DNA from: Flavobacterium luteolum | GTDB taxonomy: Bacteria > Bacteroidota > Bacteroidia > Flavobacteriales > Flavobacteriaceae | Length of the DNA stretch: 64,000 nt | NCBI RefSeq assembly: GCF_027111275.1 | Contig: NZ_CP114286.1 | Location: 4,388,501 to 4,452,500, forward strand | Direction of reading: 5' to 3' | Shown here: one piece after another, positions 1 to 7,741 of the stretch | Layout: each line of letters begins with the position of its first letter | Position numbering within the stretch: the stretch's first letter is position 1 | Notes under the pieces: generated by a model | What the model saw: the letters and a program-made list of their open reading frames with translations, nothing else | Databases searched by the model: none | What the model was told of the DNA's origin: nothing | Program-made: the position numbers and the translations under genes

Positions 1-176
1 CTACTTATAGTTTTGAATTTTTGTATTGGAAAAAGAAATTCGAACTGAAACAACATTGGGAAGCTTATACCAAAAGTATTTGTTTGCGATGTAATCTGCC
101 GTTTCAAAGAAAACAGACGGGAGAGCGAAAACGCAGAAGTTTTTTCTGCACCAATTGTCAACAACTATACAAATGA
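1..176 (+). CDS. C-terminal end of an Fpg/Nei-type DNA glycosylase (5' truncated by window edge)
   Basis: An open frame runs from base 3 to a TGA at 174-176 and has no start in the window. The roughly 57 visible residues end in a four-cysteine zinc finger, CLRC followed by CTNC 18 residues later, then QQLYK. This arrangement matches the C-terminal zinc finger of formamidopyrimidine-DNA glycosylase/endonuclease VIII proteins, which bind the lesion strand in base-excision repair. The catalytic N-terminus lies outside the window, so the family call rests on the finger alone. The stop overlaps the ATG of the next gene (ATGA), which suggests translational coupling. Confidence 0.6.
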   Translation, partial: TYSFEFLYWKKKFELKQHWEAYTKSICLRCNLPFQRKQTGERKRRSFFCTNCQQLYK

Positions 177-886
177 AAAATCAAGTAATAATAGGATGTT
201 CAAGCTTTTATAACAGTTTCTGGAAAAATATTTTTTATCCTCAAAACCTGCCTTCAAAGCAATGGTTTGAGTTTTATTGCCATCATTTTGATACTTACGA
301 ATTTAACGGCAGTTTTTATAAATTTCCGACAGTAAGAATTTTTCAAAATTGGTACAATAAAACGCCTGAATCTTTCAAGTTTTCAGTAAAAGTGCCCAAA
401 GAAATTACCCATATCAAAAAACTGCAAGAATGTGAAACGCTATTGAATGACTTTTATGAAGTCTGTAAAGTAGGTATGAAAGAAAAACTTGCGGTAGTTT
501 TATTTCAATTTCCTCCGAGTTATATTTTTAGTCGAGAAAAATTAGAAACTATAATCAATAGCCTAGATTATAATTTTAAAAATGTAGTCGAATTTCGTCA
601 TGAAAGCTGGTGGAATGACGAGGTGTGGAATGTTTTCAAAGAAAATAATATTACATTTTGCAGTGTGAGCCATCCCAATCTTCCTCAAACTATTTTTAAA
701 GATTTTCCACTTTTCTATATGCGATTTCATGGAGTTCCAAAATTGTTTTATTCTAGTTATTCTACTGAAGAATTGACTAAAATAAACCGTGAAATTCATT
801 CCAAAAAAGGTTTTATTTATTTTAATAACACAGCAAGCGAAGCAGGAATTTTGAATGCCTTGGAGTTGAAAAGAATGAATAGTTAG
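173..886 (+). CDS. DUF72 family protein
   Basis: A 237-residue DUF72 (YecE-like) protein. The family has a TIM-barrel-like fold and an undefined biochemical role. Family features seen are an early IGCSSFY strand, an FKFSVKVPKEITH segment, the VVEFRHESWW motif near residue 145, and FYMRFHG near residue 185. I chose ATG 173 because it overlaps the upstream TGA. An earlier TTG at 155 lies inside the preceding coding region and would add only six non-conserved residues. The gene is coupled to the glycosylase-like gene and ends opposite a minus-strand gene. Confidence 0.9.
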   Translation: MKNQVIIGCSSFYNSFWKNIFYPQNLPSKQWFEFYCHHFDTYEFNGSFYKFPTVRIFQNWYNKTPESFKFSVKVPKEITHIKKLQECETLLNDFYEVCKVGMKEKLAVVLFQFPPSYIFSREKLETIINSLDYNFKNVVEFRHESWWNDEVWNVFKENNITFCSVSHPNLPQTIFKDFPLFYMRFHGVPKLFYSSYSTEELTKINREIHSKKGFIYFNNTASEAGILNALELKRMNS

Positions 887-903
887 AGACTTTCTTGCTT
901 TTT

Positions 904-972
904 TTAACCGCAAAGTGCGCAAAGTTTTTTTTATTTTGAAGACTTAATGCAAACGTAAAAAAGTTCGCAAAG
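904..972. repeat. Partial CGCAAAG-family repeat
   Basis: Begins with TTAACCGCAAAG and contains CGCAAAG words at each end of about 69 bp, but lacks the mirrored CTTTGCGGTTAA end. It looks like a decayed or half copy of the element at 1057-1147. It lies just past the DUF72 stop in a convergent intergenic region. Confidence 0.6.
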
Positions 973-1056
973 CTGTTCTTGTTATAGGTAGATTTAAACA
1001 GATTCAAAATCAATTTAATCTTTTATCCCGATAACTATCGGGAGTGGCAAAAAAAA

Positions 1057-1147
1057 TTAACCGCAAAGTACGCAAAGGTTTATGCAAAGCACACAAAAGA
1101 AAAAATCTTAGCGAACTTAGCGTAAACCTTTGCGCTCTTTGCGGTTA
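1057..1147. repeat. CGCAAAG-family palindromic repeat, complete copy
   Basis: A 91-bp element starting TTAACCGCAAAG and ending CTTTGCGGTTAA, so its ends are perfect inverted repeats. Inside are further CGCAAAGG/CCTTTGCG words. A CCCGATAACTATCGGG palindrome sits just upstream at 1027-1042, as in other copies. It lies between two convergent genes, where a large hairpin could end transcription in both directions. Other copies are at 21348-21480, 22712-22812 and 41388-41506. Confidence 0.8.
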
Positions 1148-1174
1148 AAAAACTTCTACAGTTTAAAAAAAAAG

Positions 1175-1675
1175 CTACAATTTCAAGCTTCCTTCAATTC
1201 CGTCATCCATTGTTTTTCCTGTTACAAAAGCAGCGGTCATTTTTGCAATTGCAACCATTTTTCCATTTTTGTTGTTCCAATAATATCCATCTTCGGGAAC
1301 TACTTTAATCACACTCAAATTTGGATCATCGACACCGCCAGGCATCCAGATTTTCACAATAGGATTCCATAATTTTTCGATAGTTTCCCTGTCGTATGAA
1401 ATACTTGCGGTTCCGTGAAGTGTTAGAAATTTATCATGCGGTTCAGAAAAGAAGATTTCAACCATTGGGTTTAATGTAATTTCTGCATTCTGACTGCTGT
1501 TTCGGTCAGATAAAAACCATAAGTTTCCCAAATCGTCAATTTTCTGAACAGACATTGGTCGTGACTGTAATCTATATTCATTGTATGTACAAAACATACA
1601 CGTTTTAATATGCTCAGCAAGATCTTTTATCTTATCAACAGCAAATTCATCTGTAAGGTCTTTATGATCGCCCAT
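1175..1675 (-). CDS. Pyridoxamine 5'-phosphate oxidase-family general stress protein
   Basis: A 166-residue protein of the PNPOx-like FMN-binding split-barrel fold, in the general-stress-protein subgroup. Supporting segments are the N-terminal MGDHKDLTDEFAVDKIKDLAEHIK helix region, RPMSVQKIDDLGNLWFLSD (FMN-barrel strands near residues 38-57), a GTASISYDRETIEKLWNPIVKIWMPGG block near 110, and VVPEDGYYWNN near 125. These proteins bind flavin or F420-like cofactors and are often stress-induced; the substrate is unknown. It is a single gene, convergent with the DUF72 gene. The ATG at 1675 begins the conserved region and no nearer alternative exists. Confidence 0.88.
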   Translation of the reverse strand: MGDHKDLTDEFAVDKIKDLAEHIKTCMFCTYNEYRLQSRPMSVQKIDDLGNLWFLSDRNSSQNAEITLNPMVEIFFSEPHDKFLTLHGTASISYDRETIEKLWNPIVKIWMPGGVDDPNLSVIKVVPEDGYYWNNKNGKMVAIAKMTAAFVTGKTMDDGIEGSLKL

Positions 1676-1824
1676 AATGTTATTTTTTTTAAGTTTTTTT
1701 TATATTTAATTATTTGACTGACAGTAAGATATTGTCTGAAAAATGTAGAAGGTAAAGTTGGTGCTTTTTGTACTTTTTTAGTTTATATAATTAAACTTAT
1801 AAATTATGAGATTTCTATTTGTTT

Positions 1825-1878
1825 TGTAACAAACTCGGGAGGTTCTGCCCTTTGTTACATAAAATTGCACTATATTTG
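1825..1878 (+). promoter_or_regulatory. Promoter with overlapping inverted repeat upstream of the response regulator
   Basis: TATATTTG at 1871-1878 matches the Bacteroidota -7 consensus TAnnTTTG, and TTTG at 1851-1854 could be the -33 element (16-bp spacer, slightly short). The -33 lies in the right arm of a perfect inverted repeat, TGTAACAAA at 1825-1833 and TTTGTTACA at 1851-1859, with GGG/CCC continuing the stem. This placement suits an operator or a transcript hairpin. No regulator is identified. Confidence 0.5.
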
Positions 1879-1907
1879 GAAAAATAAACTTCTAAGCCAA
1901 AAATACC

Positions 1908-2339
1908 ATGACAGATTTTACCATATTCTATACCGATGATGACGAAGATGATTTGTGTATTTTTGCTGATGCTGTAGAATCTATACCTCACAATATCAAT
2001 TTGCAAACTTATTCAGGAAGTCAAAATTTTCTGAATGCTCTTTCAGATTCATCTGTTGTTCCGTCTGTTATTTTCTTGGATTTAAATATGCCAGGAAAAA
2101 ATGGTTTTGATGTTTTGGAAGAACTTAGAAAATCTGATGATAAAAAAGACATTCCTGTTGTGATTTATTCAACATCGAGTGAACCTGGGAATATTGAGAG
2201 ATGTCTTAATCTTGGAGCTAACTGCTTTATTACCAAACCAGTTTTAATGAGCGATATTATAAAGGCAATAGAACACGCTATGAAGATTGACTGGGATAAA
2301 TTTATTCCGAACAAATCTAATTTTGTATTTAAATATTAA
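1908..2339 (+). CDS. Single-domain response regulator (REC only)
   Basis: A 143-residue CheY-like receiver. Acidic residues D10-D12 bind Mg2+, D58 in FLDLNMPG is the phosphoacceptor, S/T appears in VIYSTSSE, and the lysine is in FITKPV. There is no output domain, so it probably acts by protein contact or as a phosphorelay shuttle. Receivers of this type in Bacteroidota often sit next to PAS kinases, as here. Its last 11 bases overlap the 3' end of the convergent kinase gene, so the two transcripts are antisense at their ends. It has its own promoter-like sequence upstream. Confidence 0.92.
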   Translation: MTDFTIFYTDDDEDDLCIFADAVESIPHNINLQTYSGSQNFLNALSDSSVVPSVIFLDLNMPGKNGFDVLEELRKSDDKKDIPVVIYSTSSEPGNIERCLNLGANCFITKPVLMSDIIKAIEHAMKIDWDKFIPNKSNFVFKY

Positions 2340-5151
2340 TTTCTGATAAATCGGGAATATAAATATTAAAAACCGAGCCTTTACCTTTTTCACTCGAAAC
2401 TGTAATTACCCCTTTGTGGTTTTCTACGATTTTTTTCACTATTGCAAGACCGATTCCTGTTCCTTTGTATTCGCTTTCGGTGTTTAGGCGTTGGAAAACT
2501 TCAAAGATTTTTTCTTTATAAATCAATTCAAATCCAATTCCGTTATCCGAAACTTGGAGATGATGGTACATTTTGTCTTTAAATTCAGCATTTGGAATCG
2601 ATTTTCCATCAACTTTTGTAACCGTTATTTTTACTTTTGGAGGAACACCCGGACGCGAGAATTTTAAGGCGTTTTCTACTAGATTATGAAGCAGCTGTCT
2701 AAACTGAAATTGTATAAGAGTAGCTTCTCCTAAATCATGATATTCAACTACAGCATTTTTTTCTTCAATTCGATCCGAAAAATCACTGATTACTTCGTCG
2801 GCGATTTCGTCTATATTAGCCTTTGTAAAAACACGATCGGCAGAATTGGCACGAGAATAGGTTAGTAAATCCTGTATTAGATTTTGCATTTTCTTTGCCG
2901 AAAACTCAATTCTTGCTAAATAGGTTTTGGCATTCGCCGAAATATTCTGCTCATCTAAGTCAGATAATCGGCTTGCAAAAGTCTGTATTTTTCGCAATGG
3001 TTCTTGAAGGTCATGACTAGAAATATAAGCAAATGATTGCAATTCAATATTCATATTGACAAGGTCTCTATTGGTAAGTTCCAGCTGTGTGGTGCGTTCA
3101 ATAATCTGTTCTTCCAGTTTATTGGTAAAATTCTTTTGTTCTTCTATATCGGTGCTGGTTCCAACCCACATTTGCACCTTTCCAGATTCGTCCAATTGTG
3201 CAATAGCACGGCTCAGCTGCCATCTGTATTCTCCATCATATCGTCTAAAACGATGTACAAAAAGAAATTCGTGACCGCTTTTAACAGATTCCATCCAAAG
3301 CTTTACATTTTCTTCTCTATCATCTGGATGCACGACTTGAAGCCAGCCATTTTTGTCAATTTCTTCCTTCGTAAATCCAGAATAGGTGAAGAAAGTTTCA
3401 TTAAAATAATTCAGATTGCCTAAAGTATCACTTGTCCAGATTGATTGCGGAATAGAGTCGGCAAGGAGCCTGAATTTTTTCTCGCTTTTTGCTAAAACTT
3501 GCTGACCTTCTTTTTCGGTTGTAACATCCATAACAGTTCCAACCATTTTTGACGGCTCATTATTTTCATCAAAAAAAATTTTGCCATGCACTTTAATCCA
3601 AGCTATAGAATTGTCTACCTTAAAAACTCGGGCTTCATATTTGTAAATGCTCGTTTGTAAAGCCTTTTCAAATGCATCTGCAACAATATATTCATCTTCA
3701 GGAATAACACGGCTTCGAATGTCTTGATGTACTATTTTTTTATTTTTGTCAAATCCGAAAATGTCAAGGATATTATCGCTGTAGATTAATTTTTTGTTCT
3801 TTAAATTCAAATCCCACATTGCAATTTCGCCAATTTCGGCAGCTTGTCTCGCTCTTTCTTCGGCAGTTTCAATTTTTTTACGGGCTTTGACTTTAGCAGT
3901 TACATCATAAACGGTACACATAATACCAGAGGCGGTTCCATTCTTTTCATAAAGTGTTGTATATTCATAATCAAGGTAGAATTTTTTTAGTTTTCCGCTG
4001 ATATCAACATAAGCAACGCCTTCATTTTCTTGGATTGTTTTTCCATTAATCAGAACTTCAAGCAGTAATTCTGGATATTTTTGATTTTTGAGCTCAGGAA
4101 ATACTTCTATTAGCGGTATGCCAATACAGTCTTTTTCTTCTTTTTGCCAGATATTATGCATCATGGCTTTATTGGCCATTTCGATTATAAAATCTTTTCC
4201 TCTAAATATCGCCATAGCAATAGGAGAGTCCATTACAATTTCTCTAAACGCTTTTTCGCTTTCAGTCAAAAGATGTCTTGCTTTTACTTCTTCAGTTACT
4301 TCATAAGACACAACGGTGACACCTTCGATAACGCCGTTTTCATCTTTTAACGGATAAAAAACGAGATTAAAGTAACCCAATTCCTCTTTGTTATAACGAT
4401 TTAAAGTGACAGGAAGTTCATCAGTAAAATAGGCGGTTCCAGTTTCGAAAACATTTTTCAGCAACGGGAAAACCTTTTCTTTTGCCTCTGGAACCGAATC
4501 AAAAATAGGTTTGTCAAGAATGTCTTTTTCCTCTTTGTCAATAATATGAAGATAGGTTGAGTTGACCATCTCCGCAATAAGTTCTGGACCTTTTAGGATA
4601 CAGATTCCCAATGGCAGCTGTTTTACTGTATTTCGAAATCGCTTTTCACTTTCTTCTAGTTTTTTTCGAGTCACTACTTGCTCTGTTGTTTCATTACAGA
4701 TAACCAAAACACCAGTCGTTTTTCCATTTTCATCATTTACCGGACTGTAGCTGAAAGTCCAGTAAACATCTTCCATCTTACCATTTCTATAAATAGGCAA
4801 TAATTGATCTTCATGCCAGGTTGCTTCTCCTTTCGTGAGCACTTGATCTATCAACGGTTCAATAAAGTCCCAGATTTCTGGCCAGTAATCAGCGCCTTTT
4901 TCACCAAGAATCGATGGATGTTTACCATTATTACCCAAACTCGGGCGATAAGCATCATTATAAAAACAAATATGGTCTGGTCCCCAAAACAAAAACATGG
5001 GAAATTTGGAGTTTAAAAGAATTCCTAAAGTAGTGCGAAGACTTTGAGGCCAAGATTCTACTGGACCTACTGCCGTTTTGCTCCAATCTTTGGCACGGGT
5101 AAGTTCACCCATTTCTCCTCCGTTGGCCAGAAAATCATAGTTTTTACTCAT
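2329..5151 (-). CDS. Multi-PAS sensor histidine kinase
   Basis: A 940-residue cytoplasmic kinase with no transmembrane segment. About five PAS/PAC modules fill residues 1-660; repeated motifs include FWGPDHICFYNDAY, GTVMDVT and WVGTSTDIEEQ. A coiled coil (EEQIIERTTQLELTN) leads to a HisKA domain with the phospho-acceptor at about H713 in SSHDLQEP. The HATPase domain shows NLVENALKF, DNGIGF and GTGIGL. There is no receiver, so phosphate must pass to a separate protein; the convergent REC protein at 1908-2339 is an obvious candidate partner, by inference. The gene reads away from its neighbours, with the start at ATG 5151. Confidence 0.93.
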   Translation of the reverse strand: MSKNYDFLANGGEMGELTRAKDWSKTAVGPVESWPQSLRTTLGILLNSKFPMFLFWGPDHICFYNDAYRPSLGNNGKHPSILGEKGADYWPEIWDFIEPLIDQVLTKGEATWHEDQLLPIYRNGKMEDVYWTFSYSPVNDENGKTTGVLVICNETTEQVVTRKKLEESEKRFRNTVKQLPLGICILKGPELIAEMVNSTYLHIIDKEEKDILDKPIFDSVPEAKEKVFPLLKNVFETGTAYFTDELPVTLNRYNKEELGYFNLVFYPLKDENGVIEGVTVVSYEVTEEVKARHLLTESEKAFREIVMDSPIAMAIFRGKDFIIEMANKAMMHNIWQKEEKDCIGIPLIEVFPELKNQKYPELLLEVLINGKTIQENEGVAYVDISGKLKKFYLDYEYTTLYEKNGTASGIMCTVYDVTAKVKARKKIETAEERARQAAEIGEIAMWDLNLKNKKLIYSDNILDIFGFDKNKKIVHQDIRSRVIPEDEYIVADAFEKALQTSIYKYEARVFKVDNSIAWIKVHGKIFFDENNEPSKMVGTVMDVTTEKEGQQVLAKSEKKFRLLADSIPQSIWTSDTLGNLNYFNETFFTYSGFTKEEIDKNGWLQVVHPDDREENVKLWMESVKSGHEFLFVHRFRRYDGEYRWQLSRAIAQLDESGKVQMWVGTSTDIEEQKNFTNKLEEQIIERTTQLELTNRDLVNMNIELQSFAYISSHDLQEPLRKIQTFASRLSDLDEQNISANAKTYLARIEFSAKKMQNLIQDLLTYSRANSADRVFTKANIDEIADEVISDFSDRIEEKNAVVEYHDLGEATLIQFQFRQLLHNLVENALKFSRPGVPPKVKITVTKVDGKSIPNAEFKDKMYHHLQVSDNGIGFELIYKEKIFEVFQRLNTESEYKGTGIGLAIVKKIVENHKGVITVSSEKGKGSVFNIYIPDLSEINI

Positions 5152-5351
5152 TAATATTTTGCTTTTTATTTAATTTCTAATGGGCTTATTTTCAGACTTT
5201 ATTGCATGTTCCGAATTAAGCTCTGTTAAAATTAATAAAAAATAAAATCTCTTTTAAAGCCCTTTTTTGAATGAGGTAAGATTAAAATCAATTGAGTTAA
5301 TTTTATCTCCTATGTATACGGAAATTTGATAAACAGATAAACTGAAAAGAT

Positions 5352-5693
5352 ATGAAACGAGAAGATTCAAAACATGAAACCGACAATATAAAAAGATATC
5401 AAGAAGAAGGTTATACTGCTAATTACATATTCGAAAATGATCGTTTAGTAGACTCAGAAACTAAAGAGGTTTATAATCCTGAAGATGTATTTATTGTAGC
5501 GCATCATCGATATGAAGGAATGAGCGATCCAGATGATATGTCAATTTTATATGTTATCGAAACAAAAGATAAAAGAAAAGGAACTCATTTATTAGGATAC
5601 GGACCTATGGCCGATTTGGAAGAAGCAGAATTTTTTAAAGACATTCCGAAAGCCAATTATGCTAAAAATGCAGACATAAACGAATTGACTTAA
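5352..5693 (+). CDS. Small conserved Bacteroidota protein of unknown function
   Basis: A 113-residue soluble acidic protein. The central part (YNPEDVFIVAHHRYEGMSDPDD, then a strand like SILYVIETKD and a GYGPMADL segment) resembles a small Bacteroidota family whose members share a R-[FY]-EGMS-[ND]-PDD-x2-[IV]-LY pattern. Some of these are labelled phosphoribosylpyrophosphate synthetase in databases, but this protein is far too short and has none of that enzyme's motifs. No signal peptide or membrane segment is present. It is a single gene ahead of a tandem repeat array. Confidence 0.85.
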   Translation: MKREDSKHETDNIKRYQEEGYTANYIFENDRLVDSETKEVYNPEDVFIVAHHRYEGMSDPDDMSILYVIETKDKRKGTHLLGYGPMADLEEAEFFKDIPKANYAKNADINELT

Positions 5694-5774
5694 AAGAATA
5701 AAAATAGATTGGTATTTTTATTTTGCTGATGAGCAGTTGTTTCAAATTTATTTGAGGCAGCTGCTTTTTTTTTT

Positions 5775-6310
5775 AAGCTTCTAAGGGACTGAGGTTCTAA
5801 GGTGCTAAGCTTTTTTTCTTACTGTTTTTGAAAAGTGAGAAAGGTATAAGCTTAGTTTTTTAGTTTGAATTTATTTTTTTAAGCTTCTAAGGGACTGAGG
5901 TTCTAAGATGCTAAGTTTTTTTTTCTTACTGTTTTTGAAAAGTGAGAAAGGTATAAGCTTAGTTTTTTAGTTTGAATTTATTTTTTTAAGCTTCTAAGGG
6001 ACTGAGGTTCTAAGATGCTAAGTTTTTTTTTCTTACTGTTTTTGAAAAGTGAGAAAGGTATAAGCTTAGTTTTTTAGTTTGAATTTATTTTTTTAAGCTT
6101 CTAAGGGACTGAGGTTCTAAGATGCTAAGTTTTTTTTTCTTACTGTTTTTGAAAAGTGAGAAAGGTAGAATCTTAGTTCTTTAGTTTGAATTTACTTTTT
6201 TAAGCTTCTAAGGGACTGAGGTTCTAAGATGCTAAGGCTTTTTTTTAGTATTTCTTTTGTGCAGCAAAGAAACTTAGAACCTTAGCATCTTAGAACCTCA
6301 GAACCTTTAA
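5775..6310. repeat. Tandem array of about 107-bp units ending in a palindrome
   Basis: Units start with AAGCTTCTAAGGGACTGAGG at 5775, 5881, 5988, 6095 and 6202, giving periods of 106-107 bp. The first four are nearly identical and the fifth is cut short at about 6238. The right end (6273-6310) carries the reverse complement of the GGTTCTAAGATGCTAAG word, so the last unit forms a long hairpin. There are no unique spacers, so this is not a CRISPR array. It fills most of the gene-free stretch 5694-6460; the remaining roughly 150 bp before the next gene is AT-rich with no clear promoter. Confidence 0.9.
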
Positions 6311-6460
6311 ATAAGAATTATGAAATATCTTCTAAAAATTGTATAAAGAGTTGAAGGTTAATATAAACGAAATTTGGATTATAGAAATGAAGTAAAAACC
6401 AATAGTTAGTTTTTATGCGTAAATAATTACTAACCACTTTATTAAAACCAAAACCATATA

Positions 6461-7291
6461 ATGAAAAAACTTTACATAAATACTGGAAGCTTTGATGCTG
6501 TTTTTAATAATCTAAAAGAGAGTTTTGGCGGAAACTTATGTGTTACTGCCAATGAATACAAATTGACAATTAAATCAAAATGGGCAACAGGAAGCATTTC
6601 TGGAGTACGTTTTGAAAAAGAAATGACGTATCTCAACTTTGATTTGGCTTTTAATCAAGACGTTAATTTAAGTATCGAATCTAATCCGTTTGCGCCTGTA
6701 TTTTTTGTTTATTGCGAAAATGGAAATGTCTTGCACAGTTTTGGTGCAAATGGAGCTGTTAAACGCTTAAAAAAGCAGCAATCTGGTATTATGAGTAATT
6801 CTTCTTCAATTAATAGCGTATTGTATTTTGAAAGCCATAAACAGATTCAGTTTTCATTGATTGGAATGCCAACTAATAGAGAATCAAAAGAAGCCGATGT
6901 TGATTTTATTGCTCAAGTTAGAAAGAGATTTACGTGCGAATGTGGAAATTATATTTATATCGGAGCTGAGAATTTAAAAATAGGAGAGAAGTTTCAGGAA
7001 CTTAAAGCAATTCCAAAACAAGGAACTGTTCGTTATCTGCTGATGAAAAGCATCTTGCGAGATATTTTAGAGTTGGAGGTAGCGCAGCATAGTTACAATT
7101 ATTTAACTCCGTTTGTTCCGATTTTGAATTTCGCTATTAAACAGCTAAGCGAAATCAGAAAACTTTCAGAAATAAATTTGGGATCAGTTATGTCGCCAGT
7201 ACTATTCTTTAAAAGAAGCTTGCAATCGCGAACTTTAAAAGAAAAGTTGCATTTAGAATTAAAACCATATAATCAAAAATTAGCTAGCTAG
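6461..7291 (+). CDS. AraC-type sensor-domain-like protein lacking a helix-turn-helix
   Basis: A 276-residue protein with no signal peptide. Residues 1-140 look like the cupin-type ligand domain of flavobacterial AraC regulators (GSISGVRFEKEMTYLNFDL, then NPFAPVFFVYCENG). A helical part follows (GTVRYLLMKSILRDILELEVAQHS) like the linker before an AraC DNA-binding domain. No AraC HTH signature appears in the remaining roughly 70 residues, which read as a divergent helical tail. It may be a sensor without DNA-binding activity or a degenerate regulator. Family assignment is by pattern only. Confidence 0.6.
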   Translation: MKKLYINTGSFDAVFNNLKESFGGNLCVTANEYKLTIKSKWATGSISGVRFEKEMTYLNFDLAFNQDVNLSIESNPFAPVFFVYCENGNVLHSFGANGAVKRLKKQQSGIMSNSSSINSVLYFESHKQIQFSLIGMPTNRESKEADVDFIAQVRKRFTCECGNYIYIGAENLKIGEKFQELKAIPKQGTVRYLLMKSILRDILELEVAQHSYNYLTPFVPILNFAIKQLSEIRKLSEINLGSVMSPVLFFKRSLQSRTLKEKLHLELKPYNQKLAS

Positions 7292-7320
7292 TAAGCAATA
7301 TTATATTCTTCAATTTCTGA

Positions 7321-7349
7321 AAAAACAGCTTCATCCGAGCTGTTTTTTT
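7321..7349. terminator. Bidirectional hairpin terminator
   Basis: AAAAACAGCT, a short loop, then AGCTGTTTTTTT. The stem is flanked by A-runs on one side and T-runs on the other, so it can end both the plus-strand gene at 7291 and the minus-strand gene ending at 7354. Confidence 0.85.
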
Positions 7350-7353
7350 ATGC

Positions 7354-7614
7354 TTATTCTTTTTCATAATAAATGATAAAATAAACCATGATGAGATTTA
7401 AAACGAAAGAAATACTATTGGTCAGAATAATTGGAAGGTCTTTTTTAAGAATTCCGTAGACAATCCAGACCGCAATTCCAAAGGTTAAAATGCTGAACAT
7501 TTGTAGCGAAATTTCTTTTACTTTCTTGGTTTTCCAGACCTTTATAATTTGCGGAATCGTAGATAGTGTAATACACGCTCCAGCAAAAAGTCCGATGATA
7601 TCTATATAATTCAT
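7354..7614 (-). CDS. SemiSWEET sugar transporter
   Basis: An 86-residue membrane protein with three transmembrane helices, the size of a SemiSWEET half-transporter, which works as a homodimer to carry sugars down their gradient. The PQ-loop motif is at P21-Q22 (STIPQIIKVWKTK) in helix 1, followed by WIVYGILKKDLPIILTN and a final hydrophobic helix. The substrate cannot be read from the sequence. It is a single gene on the minus strand. The start is ATG 7614, immediately downstream (in transcription) of a palindromic repeat that separates it from the SDR gene. Confidence 0.9.
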   Translation of the reverse strand: MNYIDIIGLFAGACITLSTIPQIIKVWKTKKVKEISLQMFSILTFGIAVWIVYGILKKDLPIILTNSISFVLNLIMVYFIIYYEKE

Positions 7615-7626
7615 TTTTCTTTTTTT

Positions 7627-7739
7627 AAGGTTTTAAGCTCCGGAGATGCTAAGTTATTCGTTGGTTTTGTTATTAGACTCATTACATAGATTACAAAAGA
7701 AAAACTTAGAACCTTAGCATCTCAGAACCTCAAAACCTT
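7627..7739. repeat. Palindromic repeat of the GGTTCTAAG/CTTAGAACC word family
   Basis: AAGGTTTTAAGCTCCGGAGA on the left mirrors a right arm of CTTAGCATCTCAGAACC and similar words, with an AT-rich loop between. The same words build the 107-bp array at 5775 and occur again at 50325-50365. It lies directly after the stop of the minus-strand SDR gene, so it may act as its terminator. Confidence 0.7.
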
Positions 7740-7741
7740 TT

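Noticed and set aside
563..1372. Open frames of 60-119 codons on either strand around the DUF72 3' end and repeats
   Set aside because: They are formed by the CGCAAAG repeats or lie antisense to DUF72, have no family features and use low-complexity residues.
5775..6238. CRISPR array
   Set aside because: The units are uniform at 106-107 bp without unique spacers, and no cas gene is nearby.
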